A DNA stretch of 64,000 nt from Luzula sylvatica (taxonomy: Eukaryota > Streptophyta > Magnoliopsida > Poales > Juncaceae): positions 49,223,355 to 49,287,354 of the forward strand of contig OX326960.1 in NCBI GenBank assembly GCA_946800325.1, given 5' to 3'. Each line of letters opens with the position of its first letter. Positions within the stretch are counted from its first letter, which is position 1. This document shows positions 28,731 through 39,675 of this stretch, one piece after another. The translations under genes were made by a program, and so were the position numbers. The notes below the pieces were generated by a model. The model did not search any database. It saw only the letters and a list, made by a program, of their open reading frames with translations, and was not told the DNA's origin.

Positions 28731-30163
28731 AGGATGTAGGAGTTAGTATTGTTTGTTCGGAGATATTCGTTAAAATTGGAATGATACGCAGAAGGCTTGC
28801 ATGGTCGCCCAAGAATGGCACGCACAAATTGAGATATGGCCGAATAAATTTCCTCATTTTTTTGCTCAAATCTTTGATTTTGGTTGTTCTTCCTGTTTAC
28901 GACAAGAAATAAAATATTTTTGAGTCACATCGATATGTATATCTATCAAATTGATATGTTGAGAAGAAAAGTGGATTTTTTCTGTTTATTTGATTCATAA
29001 AATATTTTTGAGTCACATTGATTTGTTTTTTTTTTTCTCATTTTCAGAAGATTTCGAATTGATATCTTTTGAGGAAGACAAAAATTATAGCAAAAATAAA
29101 ATATCGATAACAAGTCCAGAATTAAAGAAAAAATTGGTGGATCGCAATGAGAAAGAGAAATCAAGTTGACTGGAGAAGTGCATCAGAAAAACAAGTACAA
29201 AGTCAGATCTCGCAATTTAGAAAAATGTTCTAACGAATAGTGCCCACAAGTGCATTAGAATGCTTGAAATCTCCTCGGAAGTGTGTTATCATGTATCGGA
29301 TCGGGCTCAGAATCCAAAGAAAAGAGAATTATTTCGGTCCGAATTGATATCTATGAACTCCGATACTTCATTCTCCGAAGAACTCGTACAAATACACTAT
29401 TTTATGATAATATAGACGATCCATTGATTTTACGAATTTCGTAATAAGTCAATCACACTTCGGAAGTAACATAACCAACCCATTTCTATTCACGTAACCA
29501 ATGGAGCTGAGCCCATCCCCTGACACGCACAAATCGAGAAATGGTAACAAAAAAAAACAAAAAAAACAAAAAAGTCTTTAATTTTCAGCTTGAAACTCCA
29601 GTTTGAGAACTTCGGAATCGGAACCATCTAGATTTTTAATTTTTCATACATTCTAGGCTTTTGTTTTCTCATTTTGTTTGATTTTCGGTTTATTATGTTT
29701 TTTTCCGAGTTTCGGATTGATGATTCTGCCAGGTGAAGTTGAATTGGGATTTGGATATTAATTATTAATTTGAAGTATCATATTAAGATTTTTTTTCTAA
29801 AATTTATGTTAAAAAACAAGTGCTGCTATCGAATTATTAGGATCGTTCAACAGTTCAACACTAACTTTGATTTGGGGTTGTCGGAAATTGGTGAAATGGA
29901 GAAAATATGTAGAAAGGGAAAATTTAAGATTAGAGACTGGATTCCATGTTTCGATTATCATCAAGAATTTGTGCGGGTTTACACAATGGTTAAGTTCTCC
30001 AATTATTTCTACCAAATACCAGAGGAAGAATTAAATTTGACACAGATGTCTTGCAGTTAGCTTGGATAATATGTTTCATTTTGTATTGCATAAAAAAAGA
30101 TTCTGTTCTCTGAATGAGATGAACTAAATTACATTTCCTTCCATTCAAGCAGGTAAATCAACT
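28731..30163. other. Non-coding flank downstream of P450 copy 1
   Basis: About 1.4 kb with no supported gene. It is duplicated at 36,047-37,517. Small open frames here (28,946-29,164 and 29,770-30,060) are not kept open in the second copy, so they are not treated as genes. Text such as the 29,838-30,059 stretch is well conserved between copies but shifted in frame by single-base indels. Confidence 0.6.
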
Positions 30164-30177
30164 ACGAAATATGAAAG

Positions 30178-30525
30178 TTTTTTTTTTTGATGATAGGCCG
30201 AGGCCATATCAGGGAATTATATTAAGTATAAAGTTTATATAGTTCCATAGAAATTTTTGAAGCAACGCATCATTCATTGTCGGGATGTGGAGGAGTCCTA
30301 ATCTCCCATTTTTCTTAGGTAAGCAAACCGTTCCCCAATTAATTAGGCTCTTACCCGCTTTATATAGTTCTTGTCCATTCCATAAGAATGCTCGCGTTAA
30401 TTTCTCTATTTGGTTCGAAACCCATTTTGGGAGTTTGGTGGTTTGCATGAGGTATATCGGGACGGAATTTAAAGTTGCTTTAAGTAGGGTTAGTCGGCCC
30501 CCAAAGGAAAGTAGCCGGCCTTGCC
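30178..30525 (-). mobile_element. 5'-truncated LINE (non-LTR retrotransposon) insertion with 14-bp target-site duplication
   Basis: The insert is flanked by identical ACGAAATATGAAAG copies (30,164-30,177 and 30,526-30,539). It begins on the plus strand with 11 T, which is the poly(A) tail of a minus-strand element. The equivalent place in unit 2 (about 37,530-37,545) has only one uninterrupted copy of this target, that is, an empty site. The minus-strand translation is the C-terminal part of a LINE reverse transcriptase: SWQGRLLSFGGRLTLLKATL, then SVPIYLMQTTKLP and AFLWNG, all typical of plant L1-type elements. The catalytic palm motif is absent because of the 5' truncation. A 348-bp dead-on-arrival copy fits target-primed reverse transcription. 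It post-dates the segmental duplication. Confidence 0.93.
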
Positions 30526-30769
30526 ACGAAATATGAAAGATTAAAATTGATGAAATAACCATCAAATTTGGAAATGGTTTAAATCAAACAAAATTAGTTT
30601 TAGTACCAAGCCTTACTGCTCCTGATTTTATTATTCATGTTCTTTTAATTTAATACAGTGATAACTGATATGGAGGATATTTTCGTGCTCGAGAGTCGAA
30701 ACGGCTTTATGAAGTGTATTTTCCGTGCTTTGATCAAGTTGTAGCATTATAAAACGGATAGAGAATTTC

Positions 30770-32399
30770 TTATATTGCCGAGAGAACTTTGAGCATGGAT
30801 TCTCTTGGACGGTACAAAGCTTCGAGAGGAACGTCTTTAGGGAGTGTTAACCCAGACCCTTCAGTCAAATCGACGAGCTCATCTCCAATTCTCTCCCAAT
30901 CAAAGCACTGAATCAAAGTGCCCAAAATCAGCGCAACTTCTCTCATGGCTAGACCTTCACCGGGACACCTCCTCCTCCCCATGCCAAACGGTATCATCCA
31001 CTTCCCTTCCGCCTTCCCACCCTCGAACCTCTCCGGTTCGAACTTCGTCGGATCTTTCCACGTGTTCGGATCTCTATGTATCTGATATGCGTTTACCAAG
31101 AGCATTGTTCCTCGAGGGATTTCGTATCCTCCGATGGAAATGTTCTCGCGTGATTCATGGGGGGCGAGAAGAGCGGCACCTGGATATAGACGGAGGATTT
31201 CGGTGAGAATGGAGTTGAGATAAGGTAGTTTCGCCATGTCAGACTCTTCGATCAATCGGTTGTTCCCTACGTACTCGTCTATTTCTAAAGCTGCTTTCTT
31301 TAGCACTTTTGGATTGTTCAGCAGATGAGACATTGTCCATTCTACGGTGTTCGCCGATGTGTCTGTTCCGCCTAGTAACAAGCTCTGTAAAAAAAAAATA
31401 AAAAAAAAATAGTCGAATTCAACAATTTGATAAATAAATTTGTAAATACTGGGTAATTGTTATGCTAAATTTTACCAAGCATATGGCTTTGATGGTATGA
31501 TCTTTGTATCCTTCGGGATCTTTCTTCTGTAATTCGAGCAAATCGTAAATCATTGTCTTCTTTTCCTTCATCAAATCCCAATTCTTTCTGTGATCTTCAA
31601 TTAACTTTTGTGTCATTTCTTCGTTCATTTTTGCAAGCTCGTCTTTCTTCTTGGTTACTCCGTTGAAACCGAGTAGCCTTAAAACCGGCAAGAAATCCTC
31701 TATGTTAGATGCTCCAGCCAAGGAGAAGTGTTTCTCGACGGCCTCTCTGAATTTCTTCGTCTCCTCCAGATCCTTTATGTTATCCCCGTAGAACCGTTTT
31801 CCAGCAATCAATGTCATCATTAAATTTAAGGAAAGCTCGAAAAGACTGGTTTTAAGCTCCACCTTTCTGTATCCATTATCTAACCTCGATCCTGTGGAAT
31901 CAGAAATCCAAGAACGGAAGAGTCGACGAGCCATGTCGAGAACCTCCTCGGCACGAATATCAGAAGAGGCAATCAAACATGGTGACGAGAGAAGCTCGAC
32001 TGCGGCAATTCGCCTAACATTTCGCCAGTGGGGCCCGTAATTGGTAGCCCCGATTGCGGAGTAACTGAAAGTAGCATTCTTGCTCGAAGGAAATTGGGGC
32101 CGGTTCGCGAAGGCTAGGTCGTGGGTGGTTAAGCACTGTTCTGCAAGGGAACGAGAGGAGATGACAAGGATAGGATGAGAACCGAAACGGAGGAAAGTGG
32201 CAGGGCCATAACGGTCTGATATGCGAGCTAGAGTATGGTGAAGAGGGTTCTTAATCAGATAGAGATGGCCGATTATTGGAAGTGAGAGAGGACCTGGTGG
32301 GAGCTTTTTGTTCTTGTTGGCATAAGAAAAGAGGACTCTGATCGAGATGATCAGAGCAAGAGAGAGGAGGACACTTGCGTATGAGAAGGTAATCACCAT
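30770..32399 (-). CDS. Cytochrome P450, CYP81-like, tandem copy 1
   Basis: This is an ER-anchored haem-thiolate monooxygenase expected to hydroxylate a small specialised metabolite; the substrate is unknown. Two exons, 32,399-31,476 and 31,384-30,770, are split by a 91-bp phase-0 intron (TTG|GTAAAA to TTACAG|AGC), giving 512 residues. It has an N-terminal membrane anchor (about residues 3-24), the proline hinge LPPGP (33-37), I-helix GGTDTS (313-318), EILR of the ExxR motif (370-373), PERF (425-428) and the haem loop FGMGRRRCPG (441-450, Cys448). The start at 32,399 is preferred over the longer frame from 32,513: the TATATAAG box at 32,454-32,461 lies inside that longer frame, and MVITFSYAS is the first Met shared by both copies. 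By my count it is about 95% identical to copy 2. The clan-A intron position and the motif text fit CYP81; the subfamily is uncertain. Confidence 0.92.
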
Positions 32400-32453
32400 T
32401 AATGGTATAGAAAACAACGATTTGTGTGTACTCAGAGAGCTTGAGTTAGTGTA

Positions 32454-32461
32454 CTTATATA
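32454..32461 (-). promoter_or_regulatory. TATA box of P450 copy 1
   Basis: TATATAAG on the minus strand lies about 55 bp upstream of the ATG at 32,399. The same box sits at the same distance in copy 2. It predicts a short 5' leader of about 25-30 nt. Confidence 0.7.
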
Positions 32462-32534
32462 CGAAAGATTTGGTTTGAATGAGGAAAGATTTGTGTGTAC
32501 AAGAGAGTATCATTTTTCTTTCTTTCTGGAAAAA

Positions 32535-32800
32535 TAATGGACAACTATATCACGCCCCTCAAATTCTCCCAAGACCTTTCATATCACCAATTAATCATTA
32601 ATTAGCATATTAATTAAGAAAAGACATTTTATTAACTATTAATTAATATTGATTAAAAATTATTAATTCATATGTACTTTAATTACATATCAATTAATTA
32701 TTAATAGAGTATTTTTTTTTGTTAATTATCATGTTAATTAATTATTAATTGATGATATAAATAATCTCAGAGGAAATTTGGGGGACACCATGACCTCAAT
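32535..32800. mobile_element. Foldback MITE, family A (AATTAATCATTAATT type), copy 1
   Basis: The left end (AATGGACAACTATATCACGC, then CCCTCAAATT and CACCAATTAATCATTAATT) is an imperfect inverted match of the right end (CAATTAATAATTAATTAACA, then CCCCCAAATTTCCTC, read on the reverse strand). The centre is AT-rich with repeated TTAAT. The same termini occur at 45,095-45,365. Unit 2 of the P450 duplication lacks it, running directly from the gene leader into the shared upstream text. Non-coding. Superfamily not determined. Confidence 0.75.
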
Positions 32801-32964
32801 TAAAATATCAAGTGGCGTAGTCTAGATAAATAAGCACTGGTTAATTTTCTCCGATCAGAACGCATACCATTACGTCAATTGTAATGATGTAATCGTAAAT
32901 TCATATTTTTTTTATTGGCTTTTTGTAAGTTTCTTATTATCTTCGACTACAATAAAGAAAACGA

Positions 32965-33077
32965 CCTTACTTGAACAGTATCTGTTCTATAGGATCGTAC
33001 CGCTGTATTTTTGAGTGATCAGAAGACAGGCATCACAGTCTGGTTGATGACTCAAAAAAAAAAAAAAAAAAAAAAAC
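32965..33077 (+). other. Poly(A)-tailed insertion absent from unit 2
   Basis: About 95 bp ending in TGACTC followed by a long run of A (33,055-33,076) interrupts sequence that is continuous in unit 2 near 39,625. A 3' poly(A) suggests a retroposed short RNA or SINE-like piece, but I see no clear target duplication and no tRNA-like boxes. Origin unresolved. Confidence 0.4.
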
Positions 33078-34146
33078 ATTCGATAAATGTTCAACTCGTT
33101 CGTTCCAAGGAACTTTAATTTTACGTAAGCAACTCAAAAATTCTTCAATTTTGTGTATATTGCCCACCAAACTTTCATTTTTGTGTTATATCTTATTTTC
33201 ATCCCATTAAAAGTTAACTATGCAGTTAACTAATGAGGTGACAAAAATTAACGGACAATGACATGGCACTGTTGATGTGGAAAAAAAAAAACATGTTTCT
33301 TTAGAAAGAAAACTTCAGAGTGTTTCAAAAAAATTAATTATTATTCAAATTTTAAAATATTTTTCAGAAAAAAATTTGAATGACGGAAAAATTGTGTTTG
33401 TTTGGAATTCAGTATTTTATCGTCGGTGACAACATCATCATTGTTAATATGTGTGTCGTCCATTATATTGTGTAATTTTTCAATAATATTTTGCACGATT
33501 CTGCTTTGGATTCAAATATTTTTCAAAACAATTTTTTTCCATACGAGATCAGTACTTGATGAAATATTTAAAAGTACTTTTTTTTATGGGAAACAATTGC
33601 ATTTGCGAGCAACCGTCCGAAACGGCGAGTAGAGCAAAAGGGAGAGGTTTATACCGTCATATGCTTGGTAAATAAAATTGATTATTTTGTATGAGATAAA
33701 GTCGAAAATTTCGTATTTTTAATTCATTATCCTTCAAAACTTAAAAAATGATTATTTTGTATGTGTTATTGTTCAATTATGTCTTTTTTTGGGAAAATTT
33801 TCTAAACTTAGCTATTAGCCTTTCAATTAATAAAAAAAAATATTAACCTTTAAAATTTAGATGTATTTTGCATCTGTTAGTGTTTTGAGAAAAAATTGAA
33901 ATTTGAGTATTTTGAATTTGTCAGATTTTCAATTATTGAGATAAACTTTTTAATATTAAAGAATATGCGGTGATACTTTTATCCCAAAACTTAGATTGAA
34001 GATTGAAGAAATGAGATAAGAATTTATTTGCCACGTTAGATCATATTAGAATACATTAGTCCAAAATTAAATGTCCGTCATGTATTACATATAATAAAAC
34101 TAAAACTAAACCAAGTTAATATTTTGTCCTGCCAATAAAAAAAGGT
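33078..34146. other. AT-rich spacer upstream of P450 copy 1
   Basis: This is collinear with about 40,150-40,950 in unit 2 and contains no supported gene. The open frame at 33,402-33,632 is interrupted by indels in the other copy. Its conservation reflects recent duplication, not coding. Confidence 0.6.
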
Positions 34147-34346
34147 TATATATGGCACCCGTGATCTTCCCCGTTGATGCCTCGATGCGTCAATCGAGGG
34201 AGGTTAGTATGGATTAATTGGATTGATTAGTCATCAAATTAAGTTTAGTTTGATTGTTTCAATTAATGAGTCTAATAAATCTAATTAAAAAAATTCGATT
34301 GACGCATCAAGAAATCAATTGAGGATATGTGGGGATGCCATATATT
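34147..34346. mobile_element. MITE with about 48-bp inverted termini
   Basis: The left end, beginning TATATGGCACCC and running to GATGCGTCAATCGAG, is the inverted counterpart of the right end CGATTGACGCATCAAG to GGGGATGCCATATA. The element is about 200 bp, AT-rich inside and non-coding. It lies in a part of unit 1 with no counterpart in unit 2. Outer TA dinucleotides would fit a Tc1/mariner (Stowaway-like) MITE, but this is only a suggestion. Confidence 0.65.
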
Positions 34347-34649
34347 TTCCCTTAAAAAAAGATAAGTAGATGCCCATTAAAAAAGAAAAATGAAATTTGT
34401 TATATTTTTATTTCAGTTGAATCGAAGGCCGTACTTAGCCCTCTCTTCACCGTGGGTGTCGTACGGGCCTATAGAGATCCGGGAGGGGGTATTCATGACT
34501 AGTCTCGTATCGCACACAAAAACAAGATAGTCCTTCCCTCACTCGGAAAACACTCGTGAGAAATTTACTAATGTATTTAATCAATAATGGTCTTAATAAG
34601 CAAAACAATTCATAAACATGATTTCTTTTACTTCATTTTTGTTAAGGGA

Positions 34650-35300
34650 AATATTTACTCTTTTTTAAACTTAACATTACATGTTTATTTTTCTTAAAAT
34701 TAAAATATCATATTTACCCTTTTATAAATCTAAAATATCATATTTGTCCTAAAATTAAAAACCATTCAATTTCTCAGTTAAACTTAACGGTCGACATTTA
34801 AAATTACTATTTTACCCTTTGCATGTTTGCCCTTCTAAAAATCCAAAATATCATATGTACCCCTTTAAAAATAAAAATACCATATTTACCGTCTCAATAA
34901 TAAAAAAATAAAAAAAAACATGCGTACCCTTACTCGGCAAAAAGAAATCACGCCCAACAATTTAATAATATTTTTAGTTATGGCGATATTTTTACAACGA
35001 AGTTATATTTTTTACATTTTTGTTTTTGTCATTTGAGATTGGTCGAATGATTATCTTTTCGAATTTTATTGATGTATGTTTATGTTTATATTGTTATCTA
35101 TGAGATTACATTGTTATATTCTTTGAGTAATATGATATTTTTATTTTTAAAAAGGTAAATATGATATTTTGGATTTTTAGAAGGGTAAATACGTAAAGGG
35201 TAAAATAGTCGACCGTTAATTTTAACGGAGAAACTGGATGATTTTTAATTTTTGAGTAAATATGATATTTTAGATTTATGAAAGGGTAAATACGTTATTC
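34650..35300. mobile_element. Long inverted-repeat (foldback) element
   Basis: The arm at about 34,700-34,880 contains CTAAAATATCATATTTGTCC, GTTAAACTTAACGGTCGAC and CCAAAATATCATATGTACCC. The arm at about 35,130-35,300 is its reverse complement: GGTAAATATGATATTTTGG, GTCGACCGTTAATTTTAACG and TTTTAGATTTATGAAAGGG. The arms are about 170-180 bp and the loop about 250 bp, with no coding potential. Such long arms occur in MULE-type or foldback MITEs. Short pieces of the same text also occur at 43,545-43,595 and 43,888-43,935, so the family has several relics here. Confidence 0.7.
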
Positions 35301-35319
35301 ATTAATTTGTGACCGTCCG

Positions 35320-35425
35320 ATATAATTTGTGACCGTCCGATAAGATAATACCACGCGGACCATAAGATAATACCATAGAACAGTCCATGTAAGCCGAGTG
35401 TATTTAATTTGTGACCGTCCGATAT
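35320..35425. repeat. Three copies of TAATTTGTGACCGTCCGAT
   Basis: The 19-bp motif occurs twice in tandem (about 35,309-35,347) and again at about 35,405-35,425. AAGATAATACCA also repeats between them. No gene overlaps. Possibly debris from element excision or replication slippage. Confidence 0.6.
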
Positions 35426-36046
35426 TCATTAATCCTGATCGAATGGCCAAGAATTCATGGGTGACGTGGCAAAAAATGTAAAAACAGCTAGAACAGTAAA
35501 ATTATACTAATAATTAAAATATCCAAAATATTACTTTGAATCCGAGTGTATTTTTTTTATTTTTTTTATTTTTTTCTGATTTTTTTACTAATCGTCCGAG
35601 TTTTTTTTTTTTACTCGCCCGAGTCTTGTCCGAGTCGACCGAGTCCCGAGTCTCCGAAGCCAGCCGAGTCCGACTCCGACTCCGAGTCCGATATTCAGAA
35701 CCATGGTTTTTGTTTCAATTTAATTTGAGGTGATTGATTAAGCTCTCGTTCAGAAAAAAACATGGAACAAAAAGTTCGCAAGGAATTATTGCGAATAATA
35801 ATTTTAAATATATAAAATATTTCGTGACCATTTAATTACTATGATTGTAATATATTCGTTTTTAAGAAACACATAATTAATTACCAAGTAGAGATATAAT
35901 TGCAAATATAGAAATGTAGGTAATGGAGAGAATTTTAATTAAGAAAAATGGAGAGATTAAATGAAATATACATGTTTATATTTTTAATACCTAAATTATC
36001 TTTTTATATAAGGGATGTACGATAGAAGCTCTCTATTTATATATCA
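35426..36046. other. Spacer between duplication units
   Basis: About 600 bp without a recognised gene. It holds a C/G-rich run of CGAGTC/GACTCC-type repeats at about 35,616-35,692, which creates spurious open frames, then AT-rich sequence up to the CAGGATGTAAGAG start of unit 2. Confidence 0.55.
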
Positions 36047-37709
36047 GGATGTAAGAGTTAGTATTTTTTTTCGGAGACATTCGTTAAAATTGGAATGATA
36101 CACAGAAGACTAGCATGGTTGCCCAAGGATGGCACGCCCAAGGAAAAATTCATTAAAATTCTTCATTTTTTGCTCAAATATTTGATTTTGGTTGTTCTGC
36201 ATGTTTACGACAAGAAATAAAATATTTTTTGAGTCACGTCGATATGTGTATCTATCAAATTGATATCTTGAGAAGAAAGGTGAACTTTTTCTATTTATTT
36301 GATTCCTAAATTTCTATAATGAGTATTTTAGAATCCAAATTCATCGATTTGTTTTTTTTTTCTCATTTTCAGAAGATTTCGAATTGATTTCTTTTGAGGA
36401 AGATTAAAAAAATATAGCAAAAATAAAATACCAATAACAAGTCCAAAACTCTCAAATATCATCTGAGAATCAAAGAAAAAATTGGTGGATCACAATGAGG
36501 AAGAAAAATCAAGTTCACTCGAGAAGTGTATCAGAAAAGCAAGTATAAAGTCAGATCTCACAGTTCAGAAAATGTTCTAGGAATAGCACCCACAAGTGCA
36601 TTAGAATGCTTGAAACCTCAAGTGTGTTATCATGTATCAGATCGGGCTCGAAATCCAAAGAAAAGATAATTCTTTCAGTCCGAATTGATATCTTAAAGAG
36701 CTTGTACAAATACACTATTTTATGATAATATGGACGATCTATTGATTTCACGAATTTCGTAATAAGTTGATCACAGTACGGAAGTGACGTAATCAATCCA
36801 TTTCTGATCGGGTAACCAATGAAGTTGAGCCCATCCCTTGACACGCACAAATCGAGAAATGATAATAATAAAAAAAATCTTCAATTTTCGCTCAAATCCT
36901 TGCTCTCTACCATCTGGTCATCATTTGATTTGCAGCTTGAAAGTCCAGTTTGAGAGCTTCGGAATCGGAACCATCTAGACTTTTAGTTTTTCATACATTC
37001 TCTCCTTTTGTGACCATGAGGCTTTTGTTTTCTCATTTTGTTTGATTTTCGGTTTATTATGTTTTTCCGAGTTTCGGATTGGTGATTCTGCCAGGTGAAG
37101 TTGAATTGGGATTTGGATATTAATTATAAATTTGAAGTATCATATTAAGATTTTTTCTGAAATTTATATTAAAAAAACAAATGCTGCTATCGAATTTGGA
37201 GATTAGGATCGTTCAACAGTTCAACACTAACTTTGATTTGGGGATGTTGGAAATTGGTGAAATGGAGAAAATATGTAGAAAGGAAAATTTAAGATTAGAG
37301 ACTGGATTCCATGTTTCGATTATCATCAAGAATTTGTGCGGGTTTACACAATGGTTAAGTTCTCCAATTATTTCTACCAAATACCAGAGGAAGAATTAAA
37401 TTTGACACAGATGTCTTGCAGTTAGCTTGGATTATATGTTTCGTTTTGTATTGCATAAAAAAAGATTCTGTTCTCTGAATGAGATGAACTAAATTACATT
37501 TCCTTCCATTCAAGCAGGTAAATCAACTACGAAATATGAAATATTAAAATTGATGAAATAACCATCAAATTTGGAAATGGTTTTAAATCAAATACAGTGA
37601 TAACTAATACGGAGGATATTTTTCGTGCTCGAGAGTTGAGACGGCTTTGTGAAGTGTATTTTTCGTGCTTTGATTAAGTTGTAGCATTATAAAACGGATA
37701 GAGAATTTC
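36047..37709. other. Non-coding flank downstream of P450 copy 2
   Basis: This matches 28,731-30,769 apart from the LINE insertion. Open frames at 36,551-36,850 and 37,181-37,399 differ in frame from their unit 1 counterparts and are not called as genes. Confidence 0.6.
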
Positions 37710-39338
37710 TTATATTGCCGAGAGAACTTTGAGCATGGATTCTCTTGGACGGTACAAAGCTTCGAGAGGAACGTCTTTAGGGAGTGTTAACCCAGACCCT
37801 TCAGTCAAATCGACGAGCTCATCTCCAATTCTCTCCCAATCAAAGCACTGAATCAAAGTGCCCAAAATCAGCGCAACTTCTCTCATGGCTAGACCTTCAC
37901 CGGGACACCTCCTCCTCCCCATGCCAAACGGTATCATCCACTTCCCTTCCGCCTTCCCACCCTCGAACCTCTCCGGTTCGAACTTCATCGGATCTTTCCA
38001 CGTGTTCGGGTCTCTATGTATCTGATATGCGTTTACCAAGAGCATTGTTCCTCGAGGGATTTCGTATCCTCCGATGGAAATGTTCTCGCGTGATTCGTGG
38101 GGGATGAGAAGAGCGGCACCTGGATATAGACGGAGGATTTCGGTGAGAATGGAGTTGAGATAAGGTAGTTTCGCCATGTCAGACTCTTCGATCAATCGGT
38201 TGGTCCCTACGTGCTCGTCTATTTCTAAAGCTGCTTTCTTTAGCACTTTTGGATTGTTTAGCAGGTGAGACATTGTCCATTCTACGGTGTTCGCTGACGT
38301 GTCTGTTCCGGCTTGTAACAAGCTCTGTGAACAGAAGGAAAAAAAAAAGAGTCGAATTCAACAATTTGATAAATAAATTTGTAAATACTGTGTAATTGTT
38401 ATGCTAAATTTTACCAAGCATATGGCTTTGATGGTATGATCTTTGTATCCTTCGGGATCCTTCTTCTGTAATTCGAGCAAATCGTAAATCATTGTCTTCT
38501 TTTCCTTCATCAAATCCCAATTCTTTCTGTGATCTTCAATTAGCTTTTGTGTCATTTCTTGGTTCATTTTCGCAAGCTCGTCTTTCTTCTTCGTTACTCC
38601 GTTGAAACCGAGTAGCCTTAAAACCGGCAAGAAATCCTCTATGTTAGATGCTCCGGTCAAGGAGAAGTGTTTCTCGACGGCCTCTCTGAATTTCTTCGTC
38701 TCCTCCAGATCCTCTATGTTATCCCCGTAGAACCGTTTCCCAGCAATCATCGTCATCATTAAATTTAAGGAAAGCTCAAAAAGACTGGTTTTAAGCTCCA
38801 CCTTTCTGTATCCATTATCTAACCTCGATCCTGTGGAATCAGAATTCCAAGAACGGAAGAGCCGACGAGCCATGTTGAGAACCTCCTCGGCACGAATATC
38901 AGAAGAGGCAATCAAACATTGTGACGAGAGAAGCTCGACTGCGGCAATTCGCCTAACATTTCGCCAGTGGGGCCCGTAATTGGCAGCCCCGATTGCAGAG
39001 TAACTGAAAGTGACATTCTTGCTCGAAGGAAATCGGGGCCGGTTCGCGAAGGCTAGGTCGTGGGTGGTGAAGCACTGCTCTGCAAGGGCACGAGAGGAGA
39101 TGACAAGGATAGGATGAGAACCGAAACGGAGGAAAGTGGCAGGGCCATAACGGTCCGATATGCGAGCTAGAGTATGGTGAAGAGGCTTCTTAATCAGATA
39201 GAGATGGCCGATTATTGGAAGCGAGAGTGGACCTGGTGGGAGCCTTTTGTTCTTGTTGGCATAAGAAAGAAGGACTCCGATCAAGACGATCAGAGCAAGA
39301 GAGAGAAGGATACTTGCGTATGAGAAGGTAATCACCAT
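37710..39338 (-). CDS. Cytochrome P450, CYP81-like, tandem copy 2
   Basis: Paralogue of the gene at 30,770-32,399, with the same expected role as an ER-bound haem monooxygenase of unknown substrate. Exons 39,338-38,415 and 38,324-37,710 flank a 90-bp phase-0 intron at the same site; the product is 512 residues. All motifs are intact: LPPGP hinge, I-helix AGTDTS (GGTDTS in copy 1), EILR, PERF and haem loop FGMGRRRCPG with Cys448. I count about 25 differences from copy 1. Most are in the N-terminal half, including the membrane anchor (I/V, S/L, R/G, F/L) and residues around 85-125 that in P450s often line the B-C region used for substrate recognition. An upstream Met at 39,347 is Ile in copy 1, so 39,338 is the likely start. 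No frameshift or stop is seen, so both copies could be active. Confidence 0.92.
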
Positions 39339-39392
39339 TAATGGCATAGAAAACAATGATTTGTGTGTACTCAGAGAGCTTGAGTTAGTGTA

Positions 39393-39400
39393 CTTATATA
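39393..39400 (-). promoter_or_regulatory. TATA box of P450 copy 2
   Basis: TATATAAG on the minus strand lies about 55 bp upstream of the ATG, conserved with copy 1. Sequence further upstream differs in insertions (a MITE follows TATA in copy 1 only), so regulation may have diverged. Confidence 0.7.
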
Positions 39401-39675
39401 CGGGTATGTGCATGGAGAGAGAAAAAGAAAGATTCGGTTTGAATGAGGAAAGGAAATAGCTGGTAGTCACCATTACACCTCTGAGCATCATTTTTCTTTC
39501 TTTCCAGATAAATTAAAATAACTAGTAATGGGCATAGAATTACGTCAATTGTAATGGTGTAATCGTAAATTCATATTTTTTATTGGCTTTTTGAAAGTTT
39601 CTTATTATCTTCGACTACGATAAAGAAAAAGATAGTTCCCAAAACTCGATAAAAGTTCGACTCGTTCCTTCTAAG

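Larger units (their letters stand above)
28731..34650. repeat. Segmental duplication, unit 1 (contains P450 copy 1)
   Basis: The sequence from the CAGGATGTAGGAGTTAG region through the P450 gene and its upstream flank is collinear with 36,047-41,035. Matching anchors are 28,731/36,047, the stop codons 30,770/37,710, the starts 32,399/39,338, and the upstream stretch near 33,470/40,225. The last shared text (TCATAAACATGATTTC and the T-rich stretch after it) is near 34,640. Unit 1 is longer because it carries a LINE fragment (30,178-30,525), a foldback MITE (32,535-32,800), a poly(A)-tailed insertion (about 32,965-33,077) and another MITE (34,147-34,346) that unit 2 lacks. The collinearity is seen directly; the boundaries are approximate. 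Confidence 0.88.

Noticed and set aside
28462..28746. Open frames spanning the satellite edge (28,462-28,746, 28,598-28,825 and 28,724-28,912)
   Set aside because: They consist of the last monomer, a poly(A) translated as poly-Lys or poly-Phe, and unique spacer. No domain, and no conservation in unit 2.
29770..30060. Possible small gene conserved in both duplication units
   Set aside because: The counterpart at 37,181-37,399 has a different frame after a one-base indel, so only DNA, not protein, is conserved.
30844..31206. Plus-strand frames over the P450 exon 2 (also 37,784-38,107 and 38,179-38,364)
   Set aside because: Antisense shadows of the P450 coding sequence.
32400..32513. Longer N-terminus of P450 copy 1 (and 39,339-39,491 in copy 2)
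   Set aside because: The extra codons cover the TATA box and differ completely between copies beyond the shared leader, so they are upstream sequence.
32965..33077. snRNA retrocopy (AGTATCTGTTCT recalls U2 snRNA)
   Set aside because: Only about 12 bases match and the surrounding sequence does not. Kept only as an unresolved poly(A)-tailed insertion.
35536..35733. Serine/arginine-like frame
   Set aside because: Produced by a poly(T) stretch and a CGAGTC repeat; low complexity, no start context or homologue.
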